64,000 nucleotides of DNA, from the NCBI RefSeq assembly GCF_052076145.1, contig NZ_CP197246.1:5766001-5830000 (forward strand), read 5' to 3'. The position numbers and the translations under genes are program-made. Source of the stretch: Kitasatospora sp052076145 (GTDB taxonomy: Bacteria; Actinomycetota; Actinomycetes; Streptomycetales; Streptomycetaceae). Within the stretch, counting starts at the first letter, position 1. Each line of letters begins with the position of its first letter. This document shows, piece by piece, positions 33,745 to 43,085 of this stretch. The notes beneath the pieces are model-generated. The model was not told where the DNA came from and did not search any database. It saw only the letters and a program-made list of their open reading frames with translations.

Positions 33745-36700
33745 TCAGACCGTCCAGGCGGACGGGCCGAGCAGGGTCTTGATCTCGCTGGCGAAACCCG
33801 TGTTGTTGTCGACCAGGAAGCCGAGCTCGTAGAGCACGTCCTTCTGGCGGCTGGTGGTGAGCAGCCGGACGGGGACGTCGCCGGGGTGGGCCTTGAGCGA
33901 GCGCTTGAGTTCGCGGATGATCTTGGCCTCGACCTTGGCCGCCTGCATGGTGATCTGGATGGGCGGCTTGCCGCCGTGTTCGGCGGAGGAGATGTCGAGG
34001 GTGGTGATCTCCTGGCCGAAGATGCTCAAGGACCCGTCGCGCTCGTTGAGGCGGCCCCGGGCGGAGATGACGTTGTCCTCGACCATCTGGTCGGCCATCA
34101 GGTTGTAGGTGGCGGGGAAGAAGAGCACCTCGACCGAGCCGTCGCGGTCGGCCAGCGTGATGATCGCCCAGGCGTTGCCCGCCTTGTTGATCCGGCGGTC
34201 GACGTTGGTGATCAGGCCGGAGAGCCGGACCTCGCCCTCCGTCCGGCCGGAGCCGAGCAGTTCGGCGATGGAGATGTCGCGGTTGCGGGCGAGGATGTGC
34301 TCGGCGCCGTCCAGCGGGTGGCTGGAGACGTACAGGCCGAGCATCTCCCGCTCCAGGCTGAGGAGTTGCTTGCGCGGCCACTCGCGCTCGGAGAGCTCGA
34401 AGTCGAGCCCGATCGCGGGGGCGTCGGCCCCGGTGTCGAGGGCGCCGAAGAGGTCGTCCTGCCCGATGGCCTGCTGCTTCTTCAGGCCGGTGACGGCGTC
34501 GACGGCCTGTTCGTGGACGGCGACGAGCGACTGCCGGGTGTGGCCGAGGGAGTCGAAGGCGCCGGCCTTGATCAGCGAGTCGATGGTGCGCTTGTTGCAG
34601 ACGACCAGCTCGACCTTGTCGAGGAAGTCCGCGAAGGAGGTGTACTTGCCCTTCTCCTTTCGCGTCTTCACCAGCGAGTCGATGACGTTGACACCGACGT
34701 TGCGGACGGCCTTGAGGCCGAACCGGACGTCGGAGCCGACGGCGGTGAAGTCGACCACGGACTCGTTGACGTCCGGGGAGAGGATCTTGATGCCCATCTG
34801 GCGGCACTCCGCCAGGTAGACGGCCATCTTGTCCTTGTCGTCGGCGACGGAGGTGAGCAGCGCGGCCATGTACTCGGCGGGGTAGTTCGCCTTGAGGTAG
34901 GCCGTCTGGTACGAGACGAGCCCGTACGCGGCGGAGTGCGATTTGTTGAACGCGTAGCCCGCGAACGGGACGAGGACGTCCCACACCGCCTGGATCGCCT
35001 CGTCGGAGTAGCCGCGCTCCTTGCAGCCCGCGTGGAAGGGGACGAACTCCTTCTCCAGCACCTCCTTCTTCTTCTTGCCCATCGCGCGGCGGAGCAGGTC
35101 TGCCTGTCCGAGCGAGTAGCCGGCCAGCACCTGGGCGGCTCGCTGCACCTGCTCCTGGTAGACGATCAGGCCGTAGGTGGGGCCGAGGACCTCGCTGAGC
35201 GGGGCTTCCAGCTCGGGGTGGATCGGGATGATCTCCTGCTGGGCGTTCTTGCGGAGTGCGTAGTTGGTGTGCGAGTTCATGCCCATCGGGCCGGGCCGGT
35301 AGAGCGCGGAGACGGCGGAGATGTCGGCGAACTCGGTCGGCTTCATCAGCTTGAGCAGCGCCCGCATGGGCCCGCCGTCGAGCTGGAAGACGCCGAGGGT
35401 GTCGCCGCGCGCCAGCAGCTGGTAGGTGGTCGGGTCGTCGAGGGCGATCTTCTCGATGTCGACGTCGATCGCCCGGTTGGCCTTCACGATCTTGATGCAG
35501 TGGTCGATGATGCCCAGGTTCCGCAGACCCAGGAAGTCCATCTTGATCAGGCCCATGGCTTCGCACGACGGGTAGTCGAAGCCGGTGATGATCACGCCGT
35601 CCTTGTCCCGCTTGTGCAGCGGGATCAGTTCGAGCAGCGGGGTCGAGGAGAGGATGACGGCGGCCGCGTGCACGCCGGTGCCGCGGATCAGGCCCTCGAT
35701 GCCGAGGCCGGTGTCGATGATCTTCTTGACGTCCGGCTCGTTGTTGTACAGCGAGCGGATCTCGGTGCCCTCGTTGTAGCGGGGGTGCTTCTCGTTGAAG
35801 AGATCCGCCAGCGGCACGCCCTTGCCCATCACGTCCGGCGGCATCGCCTTGGTGATCCGGTCGCCCATCGCGAAGGGGTAGCCGAGGATGCGGTTGGCGT
35901 CCTTGACAGCGGCCTTCGCCTTGATCGTGCCGAAGGTGTTCACCTGGGCGGTGTACGCCTCGCCGTACTTGTCGGTGACGTAGCGCACCATCTGGTCGCG
36001 CTGGCGGTCGTCGAAGTCGATGTCGACGTCCGGGGGGTTGATGCGCTCGGGGTTGAGGAAGCGCTCGAAGAGGAGATCGTGCTCCAGCGGGTCCAGCTCG
36101 GTGATCCGGGTCAGGTAGGAGACCATCGAGCCGGCCGCCGAACCACGGCCGGGGCCGACCGGGATGCCGTTGTCGCGGGCGTACTGGCAGATGTCGGCGA
36201 CGACGAGGAAGTACGCGTCGAAGCCCATCGGGGAGATGACGCCCATCTCCAGCTCGATCCGGTCCAGCACCTCCTGGCTCGGGTTGTCGCCGTAGCGGAT
36301 CTTCAGGCCGGCGCTGATCTTCTGGCGCAGGAACGAGGCCTGCGTCTCGCCCTCGGGCACGTCGAACTGCGGCATCCGGTCGACGTACTTGAAGACCTCG
36401 TCGTACGAGCCGATCCGCTCGCCGATCGCCAGCGTGTTGGCGCAGGCCTCCGGCAGCTCGCTGAAGAGGGCCCGCATCTCCTCCGGCGTCTTGATGTAGT
36501 AGCCGCTGCCGTTGAACTTGAAGCGGTTCGGGTCGTCCTTGTTCTTGCCCACGCCGACGCAGAGCAGGCTGTCGTGGGCGTCCGCCTGGTCGGCGGTGAC
36601 GTAGTGCGAGTCGTTGGTGGCCAGCAGCGGGATGTTCAGCTGCTTGGCCAGGCGCAGCAGGTCGTCCCGGACGTCCTTCTCGATGGACAGGTCGTGGTCC

Positions 36701-37293
36701 ATCAGCTCCAGGAAGTAGTTCTCCTTGCCGAAGATGTCCTGGTACGCCCCGGCGGCCTTGACCGCCTCCTCGTACTGGCCCAGTCGCAGGCGGGTCTGCA
36801 CCTCGCCGGAGGGGCAGCCGGTGGTCGCGATGATGCCGGTCGCGTTGGCGGCGATCAGCTCGCGGTCCATCCGGGGCTTCATGTAGTAGCCCTCCATCGA
36901 CGCGAGCGAGGAGAGCTTGAAGAGGTTGCGCAGGCCGTCCGCGTTCTCCGCCCACATGGTCATGTGGGTGTAGCGGCCACCGCCGGAGACGTCCTTGCCG
37001 CCCTCACCGTCCGCGTTGTTCGGACGCTGGCCGCCGGGCGACCAGAAGACCGGCTTCTTCTCGAAGCGCGAGTTGGGCGCGACGTACGCCTCGATGCCGA
37101 TGATCGGCTTGACGCCGGTCTTGGCGGCGGAGTGGAAGAACTCGTACGCGCCGAACATGTTGCCGTGGTCGCTCATCGCGATGGCCGGCATTCCCTGCCG
37201 CTCGGCCTCGGCGAAGAGCTTCCCGTTCTTCGCGGCCCCGTCCAGCATCGAGTACTCGGTGTGGACATGCAGGTGAACGAAGCTGTCGGCCAC
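33745..37293 (-). CDS. dnaE: DNA polymerase III alpha subunit (replicative DnaE1 type)
   Basis: 1182 residues, the usual length for actinobacterial DnaE1. The N-terminal PHP domain begins FVHLHVHTEYSMLDGAAK with further HGN and AMSDHGN motifs. The polymerase core has GRGSAAGSMVSYLT and the catalytic NPPDVDIDFDD. The fingers and helix-hairpin-helix region follow, then an OB-fold (VRLSGLITNVDRRINKAGNAWAIITLADRDGSVEVLFFPATYNLMADQMVEDNVISARGRLNERDGSLSIFG). It synthesises chromosomal DNA within the pol III holoenzyme. It stands alone, with 115 bp upstream that include the terminator of the kinase gene. Confidence 0.98.
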   Translation of the reverse strand: MADSFVHLHVHTEYSMLDGAAKNGKLFAEAERQGMPAIAMSDHGNMFGAYEFFHSAAKTGVKPIIGIEAYVAPNSRFEKKPVFWSPGGQRPNNADGEGGKDVSGGGRYTHMTMWAENADGLRNLFKLSSLASMEGYYMKPRMDRELIAANATGIIATTGCPSGEVQTRLRLGQYEEAVKAAGAYQDIFGKENYFLELMDHDLSIEKDVRDDLLRLAKQLNIPLLATNDSHYVTADQADAHDSLLCVGVGKNKDDPNRFKFNGSGYYIKTPEEMRALFSELPEACANTLAIGERIGSYDEVFKYVDRMPQFDVPEGETQASFLRQKISAGLKIRYGDNPSQEVLDRIELEMGVISPMGFDAYFLVVADICQYARDNGIPVGPGRGSAAGSMVSYLTRITELDPLEHDLLFERFLNPERINPPDVDIDFDDRQRDQMVRYVTDKYGEAYTAQVNTFGTIKAKAAVKDANRILGYPFAMGDRITKAMPPDVMGKGVPLADLFNEKHPRYNEGTEIRSLYNNEPDVKKIIDTGLGIEGLIRGTGVHAAAVILSSTPLLELIPLHKRDKDGVIITGFDYPSCEAMGLIKMDFLGLRNLGIIDHCIKIVKANRAIDVDIEKIALDDPTTYQLLARGDTLGVFQLDGGPMRALLKLMKPTEFADISAVSALYRPGPMGMNSHTNYALRKNAQQEIIPIHPELEAPLSEVLGPTYGLIVYQEQVQRAAQVLAGYSLGQADLLRRAMGKKKKEVLEKEFVPFHAGCKERGYSDEAIQAVWDVLVPFAGYAFNKSHSAAYGLVSYQTAYLKANYPAEYMAALLTSVADDKDKMAVYLAECRQMGIKILSPDVNESVVDFTAVGSDVRFGLKAVRNVGVNVIDSLVKTRKEKGKYTSFADFLDKVELVVCNKRTIDSLIKAGAFDSLGHTRQSLVAVHEQAVDAVTGLKKQQAIGQDDLFGALDTGADAPAIGLDFELSEREWPRKQLLSLEREMLGLYVSSHPLDGAEHILARNRDISIAELLGSGRTEGEVRLSGLITNVDRRINKAGNAWAIITLADRDGSVEVLFFPATYNLMADQMVEDNVISARGRLNERDGSLSIFGQEITTLDISSAEHGGKPPIQITMQAAKVEAKIIRELKRSLKAHPGDVPVRLLTTSRQKDVLYELGFLVDNNTGFASEIKTLLGPSAWTV

Positions 37294-37348
37294 GGGGCAG
37301 GGCTCCTCGGGGGTGGTGGGTCTGCGAGACGTACCACCCTAGCGCGGT

Positions 37349-37392
37349 GGGACCCCCGGACGGCTCCGTGGCGGGAGGTGTCCGGGGGTCCC
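37349..37392 (-). terminator. Terminator of the Ser/Thr kinase gene
   Basis: A perfect 13-bp inverted repeat, 37349-37361 with 37380-37392, lies 17 bp beyond the stop of the kinase gene on the minus strand and ~55 bp before the dnaE start. It is a strong GC-rich intrinsic terminator. Confidence 0.85.
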
Positions 37393-37408
37393 TTGGTCAC
37401 ACCGTTGG

Positions 37409-39775
37409 TCACACAGGCGGGAGGGCGTAGATCCGCTCGCCCTGGGCGGCGATCAGGCGCTCACCGTCGGTGGCGAGCTTCCAGTCCAGGGTGTCCGTCA
37501 GGCCGTTCTGGTAGGTCCAGATGATCTTGTGGGTCTTGGTGTCGACGGCGTTGATGCCCTTGTTCGGGGTCGCGACGAAGAGTGTGTCCTTGACCACGAC
37601 CGGGGACACGGACATCGAGCACTCGCCCGGCATCGGCATCCGCCAGAGCTCGGTGCCGTCGGCGGACTTGTAGGCGATCAGCACCGCGTCGGTCTTCGGG
37701 GTGACGACGGTGCCGCCGAACGACACCGTCTGCCCGCCCAGCACCACGTACACCACGCCGTCCGCGACGGCCGCCGGGCTGTACCAGACGTGGCTGCCCG
37801 GGGTCGGGGTCTTCACCCAGCTCTGGGTGCCCTTGGTGATGTCGACCGCCTGGATGCCGTTCGCGGCGGAGGAGGTGAACACCCGGTCGCCGTCCGAGAC
37901 CAGCGGGTAGTAGGCGCTCTGCGAGTCCGTCTCGGCGAACCAGAGCTGCGCGCCGTCGGTGGTGCTGCGGGCGACGAGGTTCTTCTGCGAGTCGGCGTAG
38001 AGCAGGGTGTTCTTCGCGAGCAGCGAGTTCACGTAGCTGTCGGCGGTGGCCTTGCGCCGCTGCGTCCACACCACCGAGCCGTCCTTGCGGGAGACCGCCA
38101 TCATGCCCGGGGTGGACTTCTCGTCCATCTTCGGCAGGCCGGAGGAGTCCAGCGGCAGGAACGAGCACATCGCGTAGACGAACTTGTCGTCGGCCGCGAA
38201 CACCATGTCCGAGGTGACCTCCTCGGTGGCGCCCGGCTTGGTCTTGGGGTCGAACTTCCACAGCACCGAGCCGGTCGGCCCGTCGAGCGTGACGAGGTCC
38301 AGCACCGAGCCGTAGGTGACCGTGCCCCCGGCCGCCGCCAGGTGACCGGCAGCGGCCTCCGGCTTGCTGTACTTCACGGTGCCGTCGGACAGCTGGAGCG
38401 CGTACAGGCCGTCGCCGCCGAGGTACACCAGCTCACCGGCGACCAGCGGCACGCCCTGGCCGAGGGAGTTGGTGGCGAGCTTGTACGTCCACAGCGGCTC
38501 GGGTGCGACGCCGGGGGCGTGCGACTTGGCGGTGGCGGGAGCGGGGCTGCCGCTGCTCGCGCTGCCCGTCGGCTTCGGCGGCACCGGGCCGGGGGTCGGC
38601 TTGCGGTCGCCGTTGAGGGCCCAGAACGCGGCGCCGCCGAGGCCGGCGAGCACGACCGCGCCGCCGCCGGCCAGCAGTAGGCGGCGGGACAGGGCACCGG
38701 TCTCCTGGGCGGGCGGGGCCTCGGCGGCAGCCGGAGCGGCTGCGGGGGCGGCGGGCGGCTTCGCGCCCAGGCGCATGGTGCCGCCGGCGGGGATGCCGGA
38801 CGGGATGCCGGTCTCGGTCGCCGGGTGCGCGGTCGCCGCCCGGGGGTCGGCGGGGGCCGCCAGGCTGCCGCGCGCCGGGGTCTCCATGTCCATCACCTCG
38901 GCGGCGTGCGCGGCGATGTCCGAGGCGACGGCCGCCGGGAGCCAGGCCGCGCGGGCCAGCTGCTGCCCGGCCCCGAGCAGCCCGGCCAGCTCGCCGGGGG
39001 TCGGCCGGTCGGCCGGGTTCTTCGCCAGGCAGGCGGCGATCGCCGGGCGCAGCCCGTCCGGCAGCCCGGTGAGGTTGGGCTCGTCGTGGATCACCCGGTA
39101 GAGCAGTGCGGCGGTGGAGTCCGACTCCTGGCTGAACGGGCCCTGCCCGGTCGCCGCGTACACCAGCACCGCACCGAGGGCGAAGACGTCCCCGGGCGGG
39201 CCCATCGGGGTGCCGCTGACCTGCTCGGGGCTCATGAAGCCGGGGGAGCCGACGACCAGCCCGGTACTGGTCAGCCGGGAGCCCTCGAGGGCGCGGGCGA
39301 TCCCGAAGTCGATCACCCGGGGGCCGTCGGTGGCCAGCAGGACGTTCGAGGGCTTCAGGTCACGGTGCACGATCCCGGCGGCGTGAATGGCCGTCAGCGC
39401 CTCGGCCAGCCCGGTGCCCAGCGCCCGGACCGAGTCGGCGGGCAGCGGCCCGTGCTCGGCCACGGCCTCGGTGAGCGAGGGGCCGAGCACGTACGCCGTC
39501 GCCAGCCAGGGCTGTGACCCGTCCCGCTCGGCGTCGACCACCGGCGCGGTGTACTGCCCGCTGACGGCCTGTGCGGCGGCGACCTCGCGGCGGAACCGCT
39601 CGCGGAACTCCTGATCCTCCGCCAGCTCGGCCCGGACGACCTTCACCGCCACCGTGCGGCCGCCGCCCGAGCGGGCCAGGTACACGCGGCCCATCCCACC
39701 GGCTCCGAGTCTCGCGAGCAGCCGGTACGGACCGACCTCGATGGGGTCGGTGGGCTCCAAAGGCTGGACTGGCAT
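37409..39775 (-). CDS. Membrane Ser/Thr protein kinase with PQQ-like beta-propeller sensor
   Basis: 788 residues from the ATG at 39775, with GGGGGAG upstream; frame-open sequence further upstream is excluded. The kinase domain (~15-285) has GAGGMGRVY, K45, HRDLKPSN (D139), DFG (156-158) and GSPGFMSPEQ. A Pro/Ala-rich linker leads to a membrane helix (LLLAGGGAVVLAGLGGAAFWAL). The outside part is a PQQ/PknD-like beta-propeller with repeated strands such as LWTYKL, YLGGDGLYALQLSDG, VVWTQRRK, GIQAVDITKG and GINAVDTKTHKIIWTY. It is an eSTK that could sense a cell-surface cue; substrates are unknown. It is monocistronic, with its own terminator at 37349-37392. Confidence 0.95.
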   Translation of the reverse strand: MPVQPLEPTDPIEVGPYRLLARLGAGGMGRVYLARSGGGRTVAVKVVRAELAEDQEFRERFRREVAAAQAVSGQYTAPVVDAERDGSQPWLATAYVLGPSLTEAVAEHGPLPADSVRALGTGLAEALTAIHAAGIVHRDLKPSNVLLATDGPRVIDFGIARALEGSRLTSTGLVVGSPGFMSPEQVSGTPMGPPGDVFALGAVLVYAATGQGPFSQESDSTAALLYRVIHDEPNLTGLPDGLRPAIAACLAKNPADRPTPGELAGLLGAGQQLARAAWLPAAVASDIAAHAAEVMDMETPARGSLAAPADPRAATAHPATETGIPSGIPAGGTMRLGAKPPAAPAAAPAAAEAPPAQETGALSRRLLLAGGGAVVLAGLGGAAFWALNGDRKPTPGPVPPKPTGSASSGSPAPATAKSHAPGVAPEPLWTYKLATNSLGQGVPLVAGELVYLGGDGLYALQLSDGTVKYSKPEAAAGHLAAAGGTVTYGSVLDLVTLDGPTGSVLWKFDPKTKPGATEEVTSDMVFAADDKFVYAMCSFLPLDSSGLPKMDEKSTPGMMAVSRKDGSVVWTQRRKATADSYVNSLLAKNTLLYADSQKNLVARSTTDGAQLWFAETDSQSAYYPLVSDGDRVFTSSAANGIQAVDITKGTQSWVKTPTPGSHVWYSPAAVADGVVYVVLGGQTVSFGGTVVTPKTDAVLIAYKSADGTELWRMPMPGECSMSVSPVVVKDTLFVATPNKGINAVDTKTHKIIWTYQNGLTDTLDWKLATDGERLIAAQGERIYALPPV

Positions 39776-39894
39776 GCTGGTTGCTCCCCCGTAGTGCGGC
39801 GCCGCGGCCCGAGCGGCAGGGCGCGTGGTTGACGGCAGAGGGTATCCCAGCGGCGGTGGCGGGCGTCGGGCGGCCAGCGGCTTCGCCAGTGGCG

Positions 39895-40446
39895 TCACTC
39901 GTCCCAGAGGGGGCTGCGGGCGATGGTCTGCCAATCGGTCAGGGAGAGCGCGGTGCCGGGGCCGACGGCGAGGACGAGGTCGGTCCCGGTAGGCTGCCGG
40001 GCCTGGACGAGGTAGCCGGTCTGCTGCTGCCCGGTGGGGTCGGACGGTTCGGTCCAGCGGAGGGTGACGGTGAGTGGGACGGGCCCGCTGCCGTCGTCGT
40101 ACGTGAGGGTGACCGCGGCGCGGGCGGCCGGGTCGTGCGGGGCGGCGACCTGGCGGAGCGTCGCCCCGGCGGGGAGCAGCGCGGCGAGGGTGCCGACGAG
40201 GTGCTCCTCCGTCACGTCGGCCGGCCGGCTCGCGGGGGCGGCCGGGCCGGTGCGCAGGTCGAGCGCGGCGCTGCCCCAGACCAGCCCGGCCGTCGCCAGC
40301 GCGGCGCCGGCCAGCTGCCCGGCCCGCCGCACCACCCTGCGCCGCCGCCCCCGCCGGGTGGCCTCGGCGACCATGACGGCGACCGGGACGGGAAGGACGC
40401 GTACGGTCTCCTCGAACATCTCGCCGAGTCGGTCTTCAAGTTCCAT
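39895..40446 (-). CDS. Hypothetical membrane-anchored partner of the SigE-family sigma factor
   Basis: 183 residues. A cytosolic N-terminus (MELEDRLGEMFEETVRVLPVP), a basic patch (RRGRRRRVVRRAG), one membrane helix (~43-62) and an extracytoplasmic domain of ~120 residues. It begins 45 bp after the sigma-factor stop on the same strand. Genes of this layout commonly sit next to SigE-family sigma factors and may act as their membrane regulators. There is no zinc-type anti-sigma motif, so the anti-sigma role is an inference. Confidence 0.7.
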   Translation of the reverse strand: MELEDRLGEMFEETVRVLPVPVAVMVAEATRRGRRRRVVRRAGQLAGAALATAGLVWGSAALDLRTGPAAPASRPADVTEEHLVGTLAALLPAGATLRQVAAPHDPAARAAVTLTYDDGSGPVPLTVTLRWTEPSDPTGQQQTGYLVQARQPTGTDLVLAVGPGTALSLTDWQTIARSPLWDE

Positions 40447-40491
40447 AGCCGGTGTTCCTTGTGTCGGTTGTGGTCTCGGGCACGGCCGGTC

Positions 40492-41007
40492 TCAGTCCCG
40501 GAAGAGCACTTCGCGGTCCTCGCCGAGGATCTCGCGGAGCTTGCCCAGCGAGCGGCTGCTGAGGCTCTTGACCGCGCCGAGGCTGCAGCCGAGGATCTCC
40601 GCCGTGTCCTCCAGGCTGTGGTCGTCCAGGTAGCGGAGCACGACCACCGCCCGGTTCCTGGGCGGGAGTTGGCGCAGCGCGGCGATCAGGGTCAGCCGCA
40701 GCTCGGGCGAGCCGGAGCGGCCCGCCGCCGGCGCGTAGTCGCCCGGTTCGGCGACGACGATCTCGCTCTCGCGGCGCAGCCTGCGCTGCGAGAGGTAGGT
40801 GCGCAGCAGCACCTTGCGGGCGTACGCGTCGAGGGTCGGTTCGTCCCCGCCCTGGCGCAGCCGCCCCCAGACGGCGTACATCTTGGCGAGGGTGGTCTGC
40901 ACGAGATCCTGGGCCCGGTGCCAGTCCCCGCACATCAGGTACGCGACGTGGAAGAGCCGGCGTGCCGCGTCGCCCGCGAACTCCTCGAAGTCCCGTGCCT
41001 CGTCCAT
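40492..41007 (-). CDS. SigE family RNA polymerase ECF sigma factor
   Basis: 171 residues from the ATG at 41007. Sigma region 2 is RRLFHVAYLMCGDWHRAQDLVQTTLAKMYAVWGRL. Region 4 is RLTLIAALRQLPPRNRAVVVLRYLDDHSLEDTAEILGCSLGAVKSLSSRSLGKLREIL. This matches the SigE-type ECF group of streptomycetes, which direct RNA polymerase to stress promoters. The next gene, 45 bp downstream, encodes a single-pass membrane protein that may modulate it. No autoregulated promoter is clear. Confidence 0.9.
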   Translation of the reverse strand: MDEARDFEEFAGDAARRLFHVAYLMCGDWHRAQDLVQTTLAKMYAVWGRLRQGGDEPTLDAYARKVLLRTYLSQRRLRRESEIVVAEPGDYAPAAGRSGSPELRLTLIAALRQLPPRNRAVVVLRYLDDHSLEDTAEILGCSLGAVKSLSSRSLGKLREILGEDREVLFRD

Positions 41008-41111
41008 CCCCTGAGCCCCCGTCTGTGATCCCTGCCGTTCTGGATAAAGCACGCGGCGAGCACGGCTTTGGTGTCACGCGGATGTTCGAGGTGGTGACTC
41101 ACCCCGTCCGC

Positions 41112-41993
41112 TCAGCGCAGCTCCGTCGGCAGGGCGGCCTTCAGCGCACTCGTGAAGGCTGAGATCGCCGGGTGCACCCCCGCCCCGCTGCGGTACGCCG
41201 TCCTCGTCCGCCGCGCCGTGGCCAGCCGGGTCAGCACCACACCGGCGGGCGGGGCCGAGGCCCCGAGCTGTGGCACCAGCGCCACGCCCTGCCCGGCGGC
41301 AACCAGCGCGAGCACGGTCGCGAAGTCGTCGATCTGGTGCCGCACCCGGGGGCTGAACCCGGCGGCCTGGCAGGCCCGGACGGTCATGGTGTGGCAGAGC
41401 GTGCCCGGCGGGGCGGTGATCCACGGCGACTGCCGGTGCCCGGCGACGGTCTGCGGGCCGTCCCCGAGCGTCGCCAGGTACATCGGCTCGGTGAAGACCG
41501 CCTCCCCGCCGAGCCCGGCCTCGGCCTCCCGGGGGACGAAGTCGTACTCGTGCACCAGGGCGACGTCCAGCTCCCCGGCCCGCAGCGCGGCCGACACCAG
41601 GGCCGGGTCGACCTCCGTCACCATCGGCTCCAGCCCGGGGTGTTCGCGGGCCAGCACGGCGAGGGTGCCGGGGATGATCGCGCGGGCCGCCGACGGGTAG
41701 GTGCCGATCCGCAGCGGCCCGGCGAGCCCCTCGCGGGCATCGGCGAGCTCGGCCCCGGCCTGCTCCAGCAGCTCCAGCACCGCCTCGGCGTGCCGGACGA
41801 GATTCTGCCCGGCGGGGGTGAGCGCGACCCGGCGCCCGGTGCGCTCCAGCAGCGGCACCCCGGCCTCCCGCTCCAGCACGGAGAGCTGCTGGGAGACGGC
41901 GGACGGGCTGAAGGAGAGCGCCTCCGCCACGGCGGCGATGGTGCCCCGGTGGGCGAGTTCGCGCAGCAGGCGCAGGCGGCGTACGTCGAGCAT
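41112..41993 (-). CDS. LysR family transcriptional regulator
   Basis: 293 residues from the ATG at 41993, which has AGGAGGGG at the right distance; an ATG at 42014 is the alternative. The helix-turn-helix is MLDVRRLRLLRELAHRGTIAAVAEALSFSPSAVSQQLSVLEREAGVPLLERTGRRVALT. The co-inducer domain has GPLRIGTYPSAARAIIPGTLAVLAREHPGL and VLALVAAGQGVALVP. It is divergent from the DapA-like gene across 93 bp, so that gene is the likely target. I could not make out a convincing LysR T-N11-A box. Confidence 0.9.
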   Translation of the reverse strand: MLDVRRLRLLRELAHRGTIAAVAEALSFSPSAVSQQLSVLEREAGVPLLERTGRRVALTPAGQNLVRHAEAVLELLEQAGAELADAREGLAGPLRIGTYPSAARAIIPGTLAVLAREHPGLEPMVTEVDPALVSAALRAGELDVALVHEYDFVPREAEAGLGGEAVFTEPMYLATLGDGPQTVAGHRQSPWITAPPGTLCHTMTVRACQAAGFSPRVRHQIDDFATVLALVAAGQGVALVPQLGASAPPAGVVLTRLATARRTRTAYRSGAGVHPAISAFTSALKAALPTELR

Positions 41994-42086
41994 CGGCCCC
42001 TCCTGGGTGAGCATCGGCTCAGCTTACGAGAACCGTCGGAAATATGAACTGGACCTGCACGGTCGGCAGGCCGCAGGCTCGTACGC

Positions 42087-42980
42087 ATGGAACTTCACGG
42101 CGTGTACGTCCCGCTGGTCACCCCCTTCGCCGCCGACGGTGCCTTCGCCGCCGAGGAGGTCAAGGCACTGGAGGCACTGGCGCACTCCCTGCTGGAGGAG
42201 GGCGCCGCCGGGCTCGCCGCGCTCGGCACCACCGCCGAGGCCGCCGCCTTGGACGAGGCCGAGCGGGCCACCGTGATCGAGGTCTGCGGCCGGGTCTGCC
42301 GGGAGCACGGCGTGCCCCTGATCGTCGGCGCGGCCGGTGGCGACTCCCGCTCCACCGCCCGCGCGGTCGACGCCGTCGCGCAGGCGGGGGCGGCCGCCGC
42401 GCTGGTGACCGTCCCCGCGTTCAGCCGGCCCGGCGAGGCCGGGGTGATCGCCCACTTCGAGTACCTGACGGCGGAGTGCGACCTCCCGCTGGTCGTCTAC
42501 AACATCCCCTACCGCACCGGCCAGAGCATCGGCGCGGCGACGCTGCGCACGATCGGCTCGCTGCCCGGCGTGGTCGGCGTCAAGCACGCCGTCGGCGGCA
42601 TCGACCAGGACACCGTCGACCTGCTCGGCGACACCCCCGAGGGCTTCGCCGTGCTGGCGGGCGACGACCCGTACTTCTCCGCGATGCTCGCGCTCGGCGC
42701 CCCCGGCGGCATCCTGGCCTCCGCGCACCTGGCCACCGGGCGGTTTGCCGAGCTGGTCGAGGCCTGGCACGGCGGCGAGCTCGCGCAGGCCAGGGAGCTG
42801 GGCCACCGCCTCGCCGCGCTCGGCGCCTCCTGCTTCACCGAGCCCAACCCGGGCGTGATCAAGGGCGTCCTGCACGCCCAGGGCCGCATCCCGAGCGCGG
42901 CCGTCCGGCTGCCGCTGCTGCCCGCGAGCCGGGCAGCCGTCGCCCACACCTTGGACCGCCTCGCCGAGCTGGGCGGCTGA
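42087..42980 (+). CDS. DapA-like dihydrodipicolinate synthase family protein
   Basis: 297 residues. The (beta/alpha)8 barrel of the DapA/N-acetylneuraminate lyase family is clear: GVYVPLVTPFAADG, Y138 in LVVYNIPYRTG (R143 kept) and Schiff-base K166 in GVKHAVGG. The substrate loop reads GTTAEA where DapA has GTTGE. The LysR neighbour argues for a specialised aldolase, while the downstream asd gene argues for lysine/diaminopimelate synthesis. It therefore may be a true 4-hydroxy-tetrahydrodipicolinate synthase or a relative acting on another 2-oxo acid. The 105 bp before asd leave room for a separate promoter. Confidence 0.8.
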   Translation: MELHGVYVPLVTPFAADGAFAAEEVKALEALAHSLLEEGAAGLAALGTTAEAAALDEAERATVIEVCGRVCREHGVPLIVGAAGGDSRSTARAVDAVAQAGAAAALVTVPAFSRPGEAGVIAHFEYLTAECDLPLVVYNIPYRTGQSIGAATLRTIGSLPGVVGVKHAVGGIDQDTVDLLGDTPEGFAVLAGDDPYFSAMLALGAPGGILASAHLATGRFAELVEAWHGGELAQARELGHRLAALGASCFTEPNPGVIKGVLHAQGRIPSAAVRLPLLPASRAAVAHTLDRLAELGG

Positions 42981-43085
42981 GCAGGCATGATGGCAGGGTG
43001 CGGGCCCTGATCGGCCCGGCCGGCACCGCCAACACCCTCGATCGAGTACACCGCTGGACGAGTTCAACACTGGAGGAGAAGCCTG

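Noticed and set aside
33886..37524. A 1212-codon open frame on the plus strand
   Set aside because: It is exactly antisense to dnaE and reflects third-position GC bias; its translation is low-complexity Asp/Val/Leu/Arg with no domain.
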